A DNA stretch of 45,781 nt from NCBI GenBank assembly GCA_905480125.1, contig CAJQPE010000020.1, positions 1 to 45,781 of the forward strand, read 5' to 3'. Shown here piece after piece: positions 1-8,365 of the stretch (positions within the stretch are counted from its first letter, which is position 1; each line of letters begins with the position of its first letter). The position numbers were made by a program, and so were the translations under genes. Under the pieces are notes generated by a model. The model saw only the letters and a list, made by a program, of their open reading frames with translations, was not told the origin of the DNA and made no database searches. This stretch comes from an uncultured Flavobacteriales bacterium. GTDB lineage: Bacteria; Bacteroidota; Bacteroidia; Flavobacteriales_G; NORP312.

Positions 1-1046
1 AGGGCAGCGAATTCTTTTAAAGCACCTGAACGTTGCGGGAATCTAATTATGAAATAATGTTTTAAACCTTCGTATAGCAAAGAACGTTCTTTAATCTCCT
101 CCATGCGTCTAATGTCATTGTTACTACCACTCACTAAGCACACTACATTTTTGCCTTTTATTTCATCTTTTTTAAAAAGGAGAGAAGCAATGCTTAAAGC
201 GCCAGCTGGTTCAAGCACAATTGCTTCATAATCATATAGTTTAAGCATAGTAGTGCAAACCTTACCTTCAGGTATTGAAATAGCATCTGAAAGAACTTTT
301 TTACATATCCTGAAGTTACTTTCCCCAATTCGTTTTACTGAAGCGCCATCAATAAATTTTTCGATAGTAACCAACGTAGTGTTTTTACCATTCTTGAGTG
401 ATGTGGTTAGTGAAGGTGCTCCTTGTGGCTCAACGCCAATTATTTTTGTTTTTGGGCTCAATTCTTTAAATACGGTACCAACACCTGAAGCTAAGCCACC
501 GCCGCCAACAGGAACAAATAGGTAATCGATTTCAAGTTCACTGTCATCAAGTATTTCTAACCCCACAGTGCCTTGGCCTTCTATGATTTTATCATCATCA
601 AACGGATGGATAAAAGTGGATCGGTTTAATTTGCAGAACTTGCTTGCAGAGTCAAAGCTATCGTCAAAAGTATCACCTATAAGTTTTATTTCTATATGTC
701 TTTTTCCGAACATTTCAACCTGCCTAAGCTTTTGTTTTGGAGTAGTAGTAGGCATATAAATTATTCCCTTTATACCTAGTTTTGCGCAGGCGTATGCCAC
801 ACCTTGGGCATGGTTTCCAGCACTTGCACAAACAACACCATTAGTAAGCTCATCGTTAGTAAGTGAAGCAATCTTATTATAAGCGCCACGTATCTTATAA
901 GAACGCACAACCTGCAAGTCTTCGCGTTTAAGCCAGACTTTACAATTATATAAGTCAGATAGATTCTGATTGAATTCTAGCGGCGTGTGTTTAATCACGC
1001 TTTTTATTGTTTTCTGCGCTTTCTTTATGTTGTTCAGCGAAACCAT
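1..1046 (-). CDS. ilvA: Threonine ammonia-lyase (threonine dehydratase), 3' end outside window
   Basis: PLP enzyme that deaminates threonine to 2-oxobutyrate, the first step toward isoleucine. I translated it directly: about 348 residues are visible before the left edge. The lysine that should bind PLP is K51 in RSYKIRG, followed by the ASAGNHAQG substrate loop, the glycine-rich phosphate loop GGGGLASG and SGSNND near the end of the catalytic domain. The last visible residues (HYFIIRFPQRSGALKEF) look like the start of the C-terminal ACT-like regulatory domain, so this is probably the biosynthetic, isoleucine-inhibited type rather than the short catabolic type. The ATG shares one base with the ilvC stop (TAATG), which indicates translational coupling. 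Last visible gene of the ilv operon; more genes may follow beyond the edge. Confidence 0.95.
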   Translation of the reverse strand, partial: MVSLNNIKKAQKTIKSVIKHTPLEFNQNLSDLYNCKVWLKREDLQVVRSYKIRGAYNKIASLTNDELTNGVVCASAGNHAQGVAYACAKLGIKGIIYMPTTTPKQKLRQVEMFGKRHIEIKLIGDTFDDSFDSASKFCKLNRSTFIHPFDDDKIIEGQGTVGLEILDDSELEIDYLFVPVGGGGLASGVGTVFKELSPKTKIIGVEPQGAPSLTTSLKNGKNTTLVTIEKFIDGASVKRIGESNFRICKKVLSDAISIPEGKVCTTMLKLYDYEAIVLEPAGALSIASLLFKKDEIKGKNVVCLVSGSNNDIRRMEEIKERSLLYEGLKHYFIIRFPQRSGALKEFAA

Positions 1047-2521
1047 TAGACAATTTTAGGCATGTTCTTCATCGCATATCTAAGCTCATACCCAACCATT
1101 TCGATTGGGTGAAAACGAATTGTTTCGTTGATATCGATAAGCGTTTTGTTATCAGCTCTATTATCGCTATCAACTCCATAAGCTGTTCCAATAACACTTT
1201 TGTCAACCTTTTCCATAAAGTCATTAAGCAGTGGTTTACAGGCATGATCGAAGAGGTAACAGCCATATTCAGCGGTATCGGATATGATTCGGTTCATTTC
1301 AAAAAGTTTCTTTCTAGCGATTGTATTGGCTATGAGTGGCGCTTCATGGAGAGATTCGTAATAAGCAGACTCTTCTTTAATGCCTGTTTCTGTCATTATC
1401 TCAAATGCCAATTCCACTCCAGATCTCAAGAATGCAATCATTAGCACTCCGTTATCAAAGAACTCTTGCTCTGGAATCACTTTGTCTGAAATGGTTGTTT
1501 TTTCAAAGGCTGTTTCTCCAGTAGCCGCCCTCCAAGATAGTAAATCTTTATCGTCATTTGCCCAATCTTTCATCATGACTTCAGAAAATTCACCAGACAT
1601 AATATTGTCCATGTGCTTTTCGAATAAGGGTCGCATGATCTGCTTTAATTCTTCGGACAGTTCAAATGCTTTGATTTTAGCGGGGTTAGATAGTCTATCT
1701 AGCAAATTGGTAAGTCCACCCTGTTTCATCGCCTCAGTTAGCACTTCCCAGCCTTTTTGAACAAGTTTAGCTGCGTATCCTGGGTTAATCCCTTCAGCAA
1801 TCATTTTATCAAATGATAAAATTGACCCAGTTTGCATTACTCCACAAAGAATAGTTTGTTCACCCATAAGGTCAGACTTTACCTCGGCAATAAAAGATGA
1901 TTTAAGTACCCCAGCTTTGTGACCACCAGTTGCTGCAGCATATGCTTTAACTAGATCATGACCTTTTTCTTCAGGATCATTTTCAGGATGCACAGCAATA
2001 AGTGTTGGTACACCAAACCCTCTTTTAAATTCTTCTCGAACTTCAGAACCTGGAGATTTAGGTGCAACCATTATTACGGTTATGTCTTTTCGGATTTGTA
2101 TTCCTTCTTCAACAATGTTAAATCCGTGAGAGTAGGAGAGCGCGGAACCTTTTTTCATTAAAGGCATTACTGCATTTACTACTTTTGAGTGCTCTTTGTC
2201 GGGGGTTAGATTAATAACCAAATCAGCTTGTGGTATCATAGCAGTGAATGTTCCTACTTCAAAATTATGCTCTCTTGTATTTAAATAAGATTGACGTTTT
2301 TCCGTAATTGCATCATCTCTTAATGCGTAAGAGATATCTAAACCAGAATCACGCATGTTTAGCCCTTGATTCAAGCCCTGGGCTCCGCAGCCAACAATAA
2401 CTATTTTTTTTCCTTCTAAAGCTCTTGTACCGTCTTCAAATTCTGATGCGTCCATAAAGTCACATTGACCAAGTTGCTCTAACTTAAGTCTAAGTGGTAG
2501 TGTGTTAAAGTAATTTCCCAT
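1046..2521 (-). CDS. ilvC: Ketol-acid reductoisomerase, class II (long form)
   Basis: NADPH- and Mg-dependent isomerisation and reduction of acetolactate or acetohydroxybutyrate, second common step of valine and isoleucine synthesis. At 491 residues it has the length of the class II (E. coli-type) enzyme, which carries a duplicated C-terminal knotted domain; class I enzymes are about 330 residues. The N-terminus ([20 protein letters not shown]) closely follows the E. coli pattern. The Rossmann motif GCGAQG is at residues 44-49, followed by [15 protein letters not shown]. The start codon is 5 bp after the ilvN stop, and the stop overlaps the ilvA start by one base. Cytoplasmic. I see no missing or damaged region. 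Confidence 0.97.
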   Translation of the reverse strand: MGNYFNTLPLRLKLEQLGQCDFMDASEFEDGTRALEGKKIVIVGCGAQGLNQGLNMRDSGLDISYALRDDAITEKRQSYLNTREHNFEVGTFTAMIPQADLVINLTPDKEHSKVVNAVMPLMKKGSALSYSHGFNIVEEGIQIRKDITVIMVAPKSPGSEVREEFKRGFGVPTLIAVHPENDPEEKGHDLVKAYAAATGGHKAGVLKSSFIAEVKSDLMGEQTILCGVMQTGSILSFDKMIAEGINPGYAAKLVQKGWEVLTEAMKQGGLTNLLDRLSNPAKIKAFELSEELKQIMRPLFEKHMDNIMSGEFSEVMMKDWANDDKDLLSWRAATGETAFEKTTISDKVIPEQEFFDNGVLMIAFLRSGVELAFEIMTETGIKEESAYYESLHEAPLIANTIARKKLFEMNRIISDTAEYGCYLFDHACKPLLNDFMEKVDKSVIGTAYGVDSDNRADNKTLIDINETIRFHPIEMVGYELRYAMKNMPKIV

Positions 2522-2526
2522 TCGTT

Positions 2527-3057
2527 CTATTGTTGTGCTTGTTCTAATTCGTATAAATACTCTTTAAATTCCTTCATCGGTTTTGTAACTGCTACTCTTC
2601 CTGAGCGAGCAAACTCCAATACACCATGCGGTTCTAACGCTTCCAATAAATCTTGCGTTTCTTGTTTGTGACCTGTCTTTTCTATCACTGTAAATTCAGG
2701 TTCAACAGTTAAAATTCGTGCATTGTGTTTTCTCAAAATTTGCTCTGCTTTTTTACCAGCTGCTAAAGCTGATGTGGGGACTTTGTAAAGTGCTATTTCT
2801 TGATATACTGTTTCATCATCCAAATGATAGAAAGCCTTTAGCACCTCTACCAGTTTCTCTATCTGCGCAACAACCTTGATAACTTGTTCCTCAGTGCAAT
2901 TTAATATTATGGTGTATCGATGAATATTTTTAACCTCACTTTCAGAAGCTGTGATACTTTCGATGTTTAAGTGTCTTCTGGTGAAGATAATTGATACGCG
3001 ATTTAACAACCCAATATTGTTTTCCGTGAAAATGGATATAGTGTATTTGTTTTCCAT
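2527..3057 (-). CDS. ilvN: Acetolactate synthase small (regulatory) subunit
   Basis: Regulatory partner of the large subunit IlvB; in this family it activates the catalytic subunit and mediates feedback inhibition by valine. The 176 residues fit the family. An N-terminal ACT domain covers roughly residues 5-80 ([20 protein letters not shown], then [12 protein letters not shown]), followed by a C-terminal domain containing [19 protein letters not shown] and ending in a short Gln-rich tail. It lies 5 bp after ilvB and 5 bp before ilvC, so it is translated from the same operon message. Nothing appears truncated. Confidence 0.95.
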   Translation of the reverse strand: MENKYTISIFTENNIGLLNRVSIIFTRRHLNIESITASESEVKNIHRYTIILNCTEEQVIKVVAQIEKLVEVLKAFYHLDDETVYQEIALYKVPTSALAAGKKAEQILRKHNARILTVEPEFTVIEKTGHKQETQDLLEALEPHGVLEFARSGRVAVTKPMKEFKEYLYELEQAQQ

Positions 3058-3062
3058 ATTGT

Positions 3063-4763
3063 TTAGCTTAATCTTATTTCTGAAACAGAAGCTCCGGTTT
3101 CAACCATAGGGAATACATTGTTTTCTTTTCCCACCATAACTTCAAGTAGGTAAGACCCTTTGTGGTTTAAAAATAGCTCAACCGCATTTGCCAAATCTTC
3201 GCGTTTTTCAACTTTATTAGCTTCTATATGGTATCCTTTGGCAATTGTTTGAAAATCTGGATTAACCATTTCTGTTGATGAATATCTCTTGTCAAAAAAT
3301 AGCTGCTGCCATTGTCTAACCATTCCTAGAAATTCATTATTCAATATTAGAATTTTTATGTCCGCTTTGGTTTGGAATATCGTTCCCAATTCTTGGATTG
3401 TCATTTGAAAACCACCATCACCAATTACAGCGACTACCTGCTGATTTGGTTTAGCTATTTTGGCTCCAAATGCCGCAGGCAAGCAGAAACCCATAGTGCC
3501 TAATCCTCCAGAAGTAACATTAGTTCTCCATGATTTGTAGTTGTAAAACCGTTGAGTAACCATTTGGTGTTGACCAACATCGGTAACTACAATTGTATCG
3601 TCTGTTGATTTATCCGAAACCAATTTAATGACTTCGCCCATCGACATAACATCAGTAGAAGGAGTTAATTCATTTTCACCAACGGTTTCAAGCTCTTTTT
3701 GTTTGCAAGCGTTAAATTTAGCTAACCATTCTGGATGAGTCGAGGGTGAAACGACTTCTGTTAGTAATTGAAGGGACTCTTTGCAGTTACCTAAAACAGC
3801 GATTTCGGTTTGTACATTCTTGTTTATTTCAGCGGGGTCTATTTCGAGGTGAATAACTTTTGCTTGTTTGGCGTATCCAGATAAATCTCCAGTAACACGA
3901 TCGTCAAATCGCATGCCAATAGCTATTAATACATCACATTCGTTAGTAAGTAGATTGGGACCATAATTGCCATGCATGCCAAGCATACCAACGTTTAAGG
4001 GGTGATCTGTTTCTAGGGCGGATAATCCCATTATTGTCCATGCAGCTGGAATTCCTGATTTTTCTATAAATGCTTTGAATTCTTTTTTAGCTTCCGCTAA
4101 AAGTACACCTTGTCCAAAAAGGATATAAGGACGCTTAGCGGTATTTATTAAATCTGCAGCTTCAATAATTTTTTTTACGTCAACTTTAGGCGCCGGAACA
4201 TAACTACTTATTAAAGTGCATTTTACGTAGTTAAAATCTACTTCTCCAAACTGAGCATCTTTTGTAATGTCTACCAATACTGGACCTGGTCTGCCTGACT
4301 TAGCAATGTAAAACGCCTTGGCTATTGCGGGAGCAATGTCTTCGGCTTTTGTTACTTGTACATTCCACTTAGTTACAGGCATGGAGATTCCTACAACATC
4401 TGTTTCTTGAAAGGCATCGGTTCCTAGGAGGTGAGAGTTTACTTGACCTGTTATGCATACCATAGGAGTAGAGTCTATTTGTGCATCGGCAATTCCTGTA
4501 ATTAAGTTGGTTGCTCCTGGGCCAGAAGTTGCGATACAAACACCAACTTTACCAGATACTCTTGCATAACCCTGTGCGGCATGAGTTGCCCCTTGTTCGT
4601 GCCTAACTAATATGTGTTTTAGTTTTTCTTGGTAGTCGTACAAAGCATCATATACTGGCATAATAGCACCTCCCGGGTAACCGAAAACGGTACTAACGCT
4701 CTCGGCTATTAGGCTTTTAACTACCGCTTCAGATCCAGATATTTTTGTTGTTTTGTTTGTCAT
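3063..4763 (-). CDS. ilvB: Acetolactate synthase large (catalytic) subunit
   Basis: ThDP- and FAD-dependent condensation of two pyruvates, or pyruvate with 2-oxobutyrate; first common step of valine, leucine and isoleucine synthesis. The 566 residues match the usual length. The cofactor-activating glutamate is E56 in VRHEQGATHAAQGYAR. The central FAD-associated domain contains GMLGMHGNYGPN, and the ThDP/Mg motif is GDGGFQMTIQELG with the paired Asn in ILNNEFLGMVRQW. The catalytic role rather than a catabolic one is supported by the adjoining ilvN. It follows ilvD by 21 bp and precedes ilvN by 5 bp. Confidence 0.96.
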   Translation of the reverse strand: MTNKTTKISGSEAVVKSLIAESVSTVFGYPGGAIMPVYDALYDYQEKLKHILVRHEQGATHAAQGYARVSGKVGVCIATSGPGATNLITGIADAQIDSTPMVCITGQVNSHLLGTDAFQETDVVGISMPVTKWNVQVTKAEDIAPAIAKAFYIAKSGRPGPVLVDITKDAQFGEVDFNYVKCTLISSYVPAPKVDVKKIIEAADLINTAKRPYILFGQGVLLAEAKKEFKAFIEKSGIPAAWTIMGLSALETDHPLNVGMLGMHGNYGPNLLTNECDVLIAIGMRFDDRVTGDLSGYAKQAKVIHLEIDPAEINKNVQTEIAVLGNCKESLQLLTEVVSPSTHPEWLAKFNACKQKELETVGENELTPSTDVMSMGEVIKLVSDKSTDDTIVVTDVGQHQMVTQRFYNYKSWRTNVTSGGLGTMGFCLPAAFGAKIAKPNQQVVAVIGDGGFQMTIQELGTIFQTKADIKILILNNEFLGMVRQWQQLFFDKRYSSTEMVNPDFQTIAKGYHIEANKVEKREDLANAVELFLNHKGSYLLEVMVGKENNVFPMVETGASVSEIRLS

Positions 4764-4784
4764 TGAATATTCAGTTATTTCAAT

Positions 4785-6461
4785 TTAAAATTGGTCGGTT
4801 ACACATCCTTTCGATGCAGATGAAACAGTATGAGCATACTTTCTTAAGTATCCCGATTTAGCTTTGGAGGCAGGTTGGTTCCAATTTGCTCTGCGTTCTG
4901 CCAGAACAGAATCGTTAACATGCAGTACGATTGAATTTTTAACAGCGTCAATCGTAATAGTGTCATCATCTTCAACTAGCGCTATGGTTCCGCCATTATG
5001 TGCTTCAGGCGAAATATGACCTACCACAAACCCATGAGATCCTCCAGAGAATCTACCATCAGTTATAAGAGCTACATCATTGCCTAATCCTGCACCCATT
5101 ATGCTGGAGGTGGGTTTAAGCATTTCTGGCATTCCTGGACCACCTTTTGGCCCTACATATCTTATAACAACTACATCACCTTTGCCCACAAGCCCATTTT
5201 TTATACCGTCATTCGTTTCTTGTTCGCTATTGAAAACTCTCGCCAAGCCTGTGAATTTTTCACCTTCCTTACCAGTTATTTTTGCTACAGCGCCTTCTGA
5301 AGCTAGGTTGCCGTAAAGAATTCTAAGATGTCCAGATTGTTTTATTGGGTTTTCTAGTGGTTTAACTACTTTTTGACCATCGCGCAATGATTCAACTGAA
5401 GAAAGGTTTTCTGCAATCGTTTGGCCGGTTACAGTCATGCAGTCTCCATGGAGCATCCCCTTTTCAAGCAAGTATTTCATCACTGCAGGAACTCCACCAA
5501 TTCTGTGAATATCTTCCATCAAGTATTTTCCACTTGGTTTTAGGTCAGCTAAGAATGGAGTTTTATCACTAATTCTTTGAAAGTCGTCAATCGTTAAATC
5601 AAGGCTTAGGGTCCCAGAAATAGCCAAAAGATGAAGTACAGCGTTTGTTGATCCACCGAGAGCAATGACTAACGTAATTGCATTTTCGAAAGACTTTCTG
5701 GTTAAAATATCCTTTGGTTTAAGATCTTGCTCAAGTAGTGCACGCATCGCTTCACCAGCAGAAACACATTCAGCATGTTTTTCATCGCTTACTGCTGGGT
5801 TAGAAGAGGAGTAAGGTAGGCTTAACCCTAGTGCTTCAATAGCTGATGACATTGTATTGGCAGTATACATGCCTCCACAAGCTCCAGCCCCGGGGCAGGC
5901 GTTTTGAACAACTCCTTTAAAATCTTCTTCTGAAATAGTACCAGCATATTTTTCACCTAATGCTTCAAATGCTGAAACGATATCTAATTTTCTATCTTTA
6001 TGACAACCAGATGCTATTGATCCGCCGAAAACTAATATTGCTGGACGATTAAGTCTAGCAAACGCAATCATCGCACCTGGCATATTTTTATCGCAACCAA
6101 CCACAGCAATTACTCCGTCATAGTTTTGCGCATTAACAACAGTTTCAATGCTATCGGCAATTACCTCGCGTGAAGGAAGTGAATAACGCATACCAGGGGT
6201 TCCCATTGAAATACCATCGCTTACGCCAATTGTATTGAAAACTAAACCTACCAAATCTTTGTTAAGGGTTCCTTTTTTAACATATTGTGCTAAACCATTT
6301 AGGTGCATATTACAAGGGTTGCCATCGTACCCCGTACTTACAATACCTACTTGAGCCTTTTTAAGGTCTGCATCGGTTAAGCCAATTGCGTGCAGCATTG
6401 CCTGAGCCGCAGGTTGACTTTGGTCTTGCGTTACATTTTTGCTGAACTTGTTTAATTCCAT
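4785..6461 (-). CDS. ilvD: Dihydroxy-acid dehydratase
   Basis: Iron-sulfur enzyme that dehydrates 2,3-dihydroxy acids to the 2-oxo acids, the third common step of branched-chain amino acid synthesis. The 558 residues are typical. Cluster-binding cysteines are visible at C50 (GNPCNMHL), C123 (GCDKNMPG) and C195 ([14 protein letters not shown]); this three-cysteine pattern is the one seen in [2Fe-2S] members, so that cluster type is inferred. The C-terminal beta-barrel motif [20 protein letters not shown] is complete. It lies 10 bp after ilvE and 21 bp before ilvB. The ATG at 6461 is the natural start because the family-typical N-terminal sequence follows within about 20 residues. Confidence 0.97.
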   Translation of the reverse strand: MELNKFSKNVTQDQSQPAAQAMLHAIGLTDADLKKAQVGIVSTGYDGNPCNMHLNGLAQYVKKGTLNKDLVGLVFNTIGVSDGISMGTPGMRYSLPSREVIADSIETVVNAQNYDGVIAVVGCDKNMPGAMIAFARLNRPAILVFGGSIASGCHKDRKLDIVSAFEALGEKYAGTISEEDFKGVVQNACPGAGACGGMYTANTMSSAIEALGLSLPYSSSNPAVSDEKHAECVSAGEAMRALLEQDLKPKDILTRKSFENAITLVIALGGSTNAVLHLLAISGTLSLDLTIDDFQRISDKTPFLADLKPSGKYLMEDIHRIGGVPAVMKYLLEKGMLHGDCMTVTGQTIAENLSSVESLRDGQKVVKPLENPIKQSGHLRILYGNLASEGAVAKITGKEGEKFTGLARVFNSEQETNDGIKNGLVGKGDVVVIRYVGPKGGPGMPEMLKPTSSIMGAGLGNDVALITDGRFSGGSHGFVVGHISPEAHNGGTIALVEDDDTITIDAVKNSIVLHVNDSVLAERRANWNQPASKAKSGYLRKYAHTVSSASKGCVTDQF

Positions 6462-6471
6462 GAGCGTAATT

Positions 6472-7362
6472 TTAAACTAATGCAAATTCTTGATATTCGT
6501 TATGGGCAACCTTACGCTGATACATTCTTGAGAGGTCATAGCCTAAGGTGTCTTCCCAATCTAGCTTAAAGTCAACCCTGTCAAGGGATTTTATTCCTGT
6601 TATTTCCGCAGCAGTTCCGGTAAAGAATGCTCCATCAGCGCCTTTCACATCTGCTATCGTAAAATATTTTTCAACCATTTTAAAGCCAAGCTCCTTAGCG
6701 ATTTCAAAAACAGTTGCTCTAGTTATTCCTGGCAATATATTTCCTAGTGGGCAAGTATATAGCACATTGTCTTTTTGGTAAAAGAAATTCGCGCCAGGAC
6801 CTTCAGCTACATTGTTGTTAGCGTCTAAAAGCAGTGCTTCGTCAAAACCATTAATTTTAGCCTCTGTGGTTGCTAATATTGAGTTAGTGTAGTGCCCAGT
6901 AACTTTTGCGTCAACAACACAGGATTTGGGGTCCGGTCTTCTAAAAGAAGATGTCATTATATCTAAAACCTTGTTGTTAAATAAGTTTTCCCATTCCCAA
7001 GCACATAAAAAGAGATTTGAATTAGCAGAAGGGGTTAGGTCCATACGAGCATTTACGTATACTAAGGGGCGTATATAAGCATCTTTTAATTCGTTCTTTT
7101 CAAGTAAATCATAGGTTAATTTAACTAGTTGTTCAGTAGTGTAATCAAAGTTGAGATGTGTTTTTTTTGCTGAATAGATTAATCGCTGGTAATGTTCCTC
7201 AGCTTTAAATATCCTAACACCATCTGCAGTATCATATGATCTAATTCCTTCGAAAACACCGCAACCATAGTGCATCGTTTGACTGTATAGGTCTGTTTTA
7301 GCTTCTGAAGCCTTTATCCATTTTCCGTTTAAATAGCTTAGTGTATTTTCTTTATAGTACAT
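6472..7362 (-). CDS. ilvE: Branched-chain amino acid aminotransferase (first gene of the ilv operon)
   Basis: PLP fold-type IV transaminase that makes valine, leucine and isoleucine from their 2-oxo acids, using glutamate as amino donor. Recognisable blocks are [25 protein letters not shown], the PLP lysine in [11 protein letters not shown] (K153 counted from the start chosen here), EGPGANFF and GTAAEITGI. An ATG also exists at 7383, but it abuts the U tract of a terminator hairpin and leaves no space for ribosome binding. I therefore prefer the internal ATG at 7362, which gives 296 residues beginning [15 protein letters not shown], as in related enzymes. Expression is probably controlled by the attenuator just upstream. 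ilvD follows after 10 bp. Confidence 0.95.
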   Translation of the reverse strand: MYYKENTLSYLNGKWIKASEAKTDLYSQTMHYGCGVFEGIRSYDTADGVRIFKAEEHYQRLIYSAKKTHLNFDYTTEQLVKLTYDLLEKNELKDAYIRPLVYVNARMDLTPSANSNLFLCAWEWENLFNNKVLDIMTSSFRRPDPKSCVVDAKVTGHYTNSILATTEAKINGFDEALLLDANNNVAEGPGANFFYQKDNVLYTCPLGNILPGITRATVFEIAKELGFKMVEKYFTIADVKGADGAFFTGTAAEITGIKSLDRVDFKLDWEDTLGYDLSRMYQRKVAHNEYQEFALV

Positions 7363-7383
7363 ATGCTGTATTTTATTTTTCAT

Positions 7384-7414
7384 AAAAAAAGCCCTTCTGG
7401 AAGAGAAGGGCTTT
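7384..7414 (-). terminator. Rho-independent terminator / putative attenuator in front of ilvE
   Basis: In the minus-strand RNA this is AAAGCCCUUCU, a 5-nt loop, then AGAAGGGCUUU followed by more U. The stem is a perfect 11 bp (7404-7414 pairs with 7388-7398, loop 7399-7403) and the U run covers 7390-7384. It lies between any upstream promoter and ilvE, so it can only control read-through into the operon. There is no converging gene on the minus strand whose end it would serve. A weak competing pairing of GGU/GCC plus UAAA/UUUA just upstream could open the base of the hairpin; that part is inference from reading by eye. Confidence 0.85.
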
Positions 7415-7439
7415 AAAATATTTTAGATACCTATCTCGA

Positions 7440-7529
7440 TCAATTATTCAGTTGAAAATTGATAATAATTTGAGATATGTTAATTACGTTCTTCAAAGTT
7501 GTGTACAAATGTAGAACAACATATTCCAT
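7440..7529 (-). CDS. Putative leader peptide of the ilv operon, rich in Ile/Val/Leu codons
   Basis: A short frame runs from ATG at 7529 to TGA at 7440 (29 codons); 12 of these encode Val, Leu or Ile. They concentrate toward the end: an N-V-I-N-I-S-Q-I-I-I stretch, with three consecutive Ile codons. The frame ends 25 nt before the 5' arm of the terminator hairpin, the spacing expected for ribosome-stalling attenuation. A TTG at 7496 in the same frame would give an 18-residue version and is needed if transcription starts at the promoter-like box at 7506-7513. AT-rich DNA makes Ile codons common by chance, so the coding status is unproven. Confidence 0.4.
   Translation of the reverse strand: MEYVVLHLYTTLKNVINISQIIINFQLNN
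7506..7513 (-). promoter_or_regulatory. Candidate -7 promoter element for the ilv operon (TACATTTG)
   Basis: TACATTTG on the minus strand matches the Bacteroidota -7 consensus TAnnTTTG exactly. A weak -33-like TTTA lies 17 nt upstream. Transcription would then start near 7495-7500, giving a leader of about 110 nt before the terminator hairpin. If this is the true promoter, the ATG version of the leader peptide would not be transcribed and only the in-frame TTG start would remain. Confidence 0.4.
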
Positions 7530-7867
7530 TTAAATTTATAATAATTTCATTTTTTAAAAAGTCTGATTAGACTTTGGAAGCTTAAAAAATTAATATGGAT
7601 ATAAGAAGTGCCTAGTTATCGCACTCAATTCTGAGATGAATTGATGCATTTCGGAATACAGAAAGTGGTTCAGATGAATAAATAGGTAATTTCCATGCTA
7701 TTTTGGTTTTGGCTTGAGAGATAATTATTTTAGGAACAGATATAAAATAATTCAATTCGAGATTTGGGTTAGAATTATTGCACTTGTTCATTTTTTGTAT
7801 TTCAAAGTGAGAATTTATTAACCTTTTTTTAATGTTATCGTAAGAAGTACTTTTTTGAATTTTAAAT
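7530..7867. other. Divergent intergenic region without a supported gene
   Basis: AT-rich DNA between the ilv leader (minus) and the response regulator (plus). The only longer frame is on the minus strand (7612-7917), and it runs into the 5' end of the regulator gene in antisense. I see no repeat or strong hairpin. It presumably holds the promoter for the response regulator, but no clear TAnnTTTG box is present close to that start. Confidence 0.5.
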
Positions 7868-8275
7868 ATGGGCAGAAAAAATAGTAAAAGTGTTAAAATT
7901 TTGATTGTTGATGACAATCAAATGGTTAGTTTAGCAACTTCAGCAATGATAGGTTCTATTAATAATTTTAAAATCATTGGAATGGTTACCGGGGCCAAAG
8001 AAATGTCTAAATTTTTAAAAAGAAAAACACCTGATATTATTTTAATGGATGTTTCCATGACACCAATTGATGGGGTTGAGGCAACAAAATACATACATCA
8101 AAACTACAATCAAATATCTGTTATTGGATTCTCGGCTCATGATTATTCAGTTTATAAAGATGAGATGATTAGTGCTGGAGCAACAGATTACTTATTAAAA
8201 TCGAATGCTCTTCAAGAGATAGTTAATTGTATAAATAATGTTTGGAAAAAAAGATTAAGTATTACCGCTTGCTAA
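7868..8275 (+). CDS. Single-domain response regulator (receiver only)
   Basis: A 135-residue CheY-like receiver domain without an output domain. The acidic pocket is D15-D16 (ILIVDDNQ), the phospho-accepting aspartate is D61 (IILMDVSM), the switch Ser/Thr is S89 (IGFSAHD) and the conserved lysine is K111 (YLLKSNA). About 15 residues follow the last strand, too few for a DNA-binding domain. It most likely relays or competes for phosphate with the adjoining histidine kinase, whose gene starts 90 bp downstream on the same strand. The cognate pairing is inferred from gene order only. Confidence 0.9.
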   Translation: MGRKNSKSVKILIVDDNQMVSLATSAMIGSINNFKIIGMVTGAKEMSKFLKRKTPDIILMDVSMTPIDGVEATKYIHQNYNQISVIGFSAHDYSVYKDEMISAGATDYLLKSNALQEIVNCINNVWKKRLSITAC

Positions 8276-8365
8276 GAACATATTCATCCCTCTAAGGGAA
8301 TAAACCTAATTTTTTTTTTACGTGAAAGTCGTCTGTTTAAATTCAATATAGTATAGTTTCTTTGT

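Noticed and set aside
1007-1760. Plus-strand frames of 145 and 126 codons opposite ilvC
   Set aside because: They are antisense to a complete, well-conserved ketol-acid reductoisomerase. Similar antisense frames opposite ilvD, purA, rel, the POT genes and parE were rejected for the same reason.
7612-7917. 101-codon minus-strand frame between ilvE and the response regulator
   Set aside because: Its first 50 bases are antisense to the start of a clear receiver gene, and its hydrophobic N-terminus is explained by the reverse of that coding sequence. No start signal or family pattern is visible.
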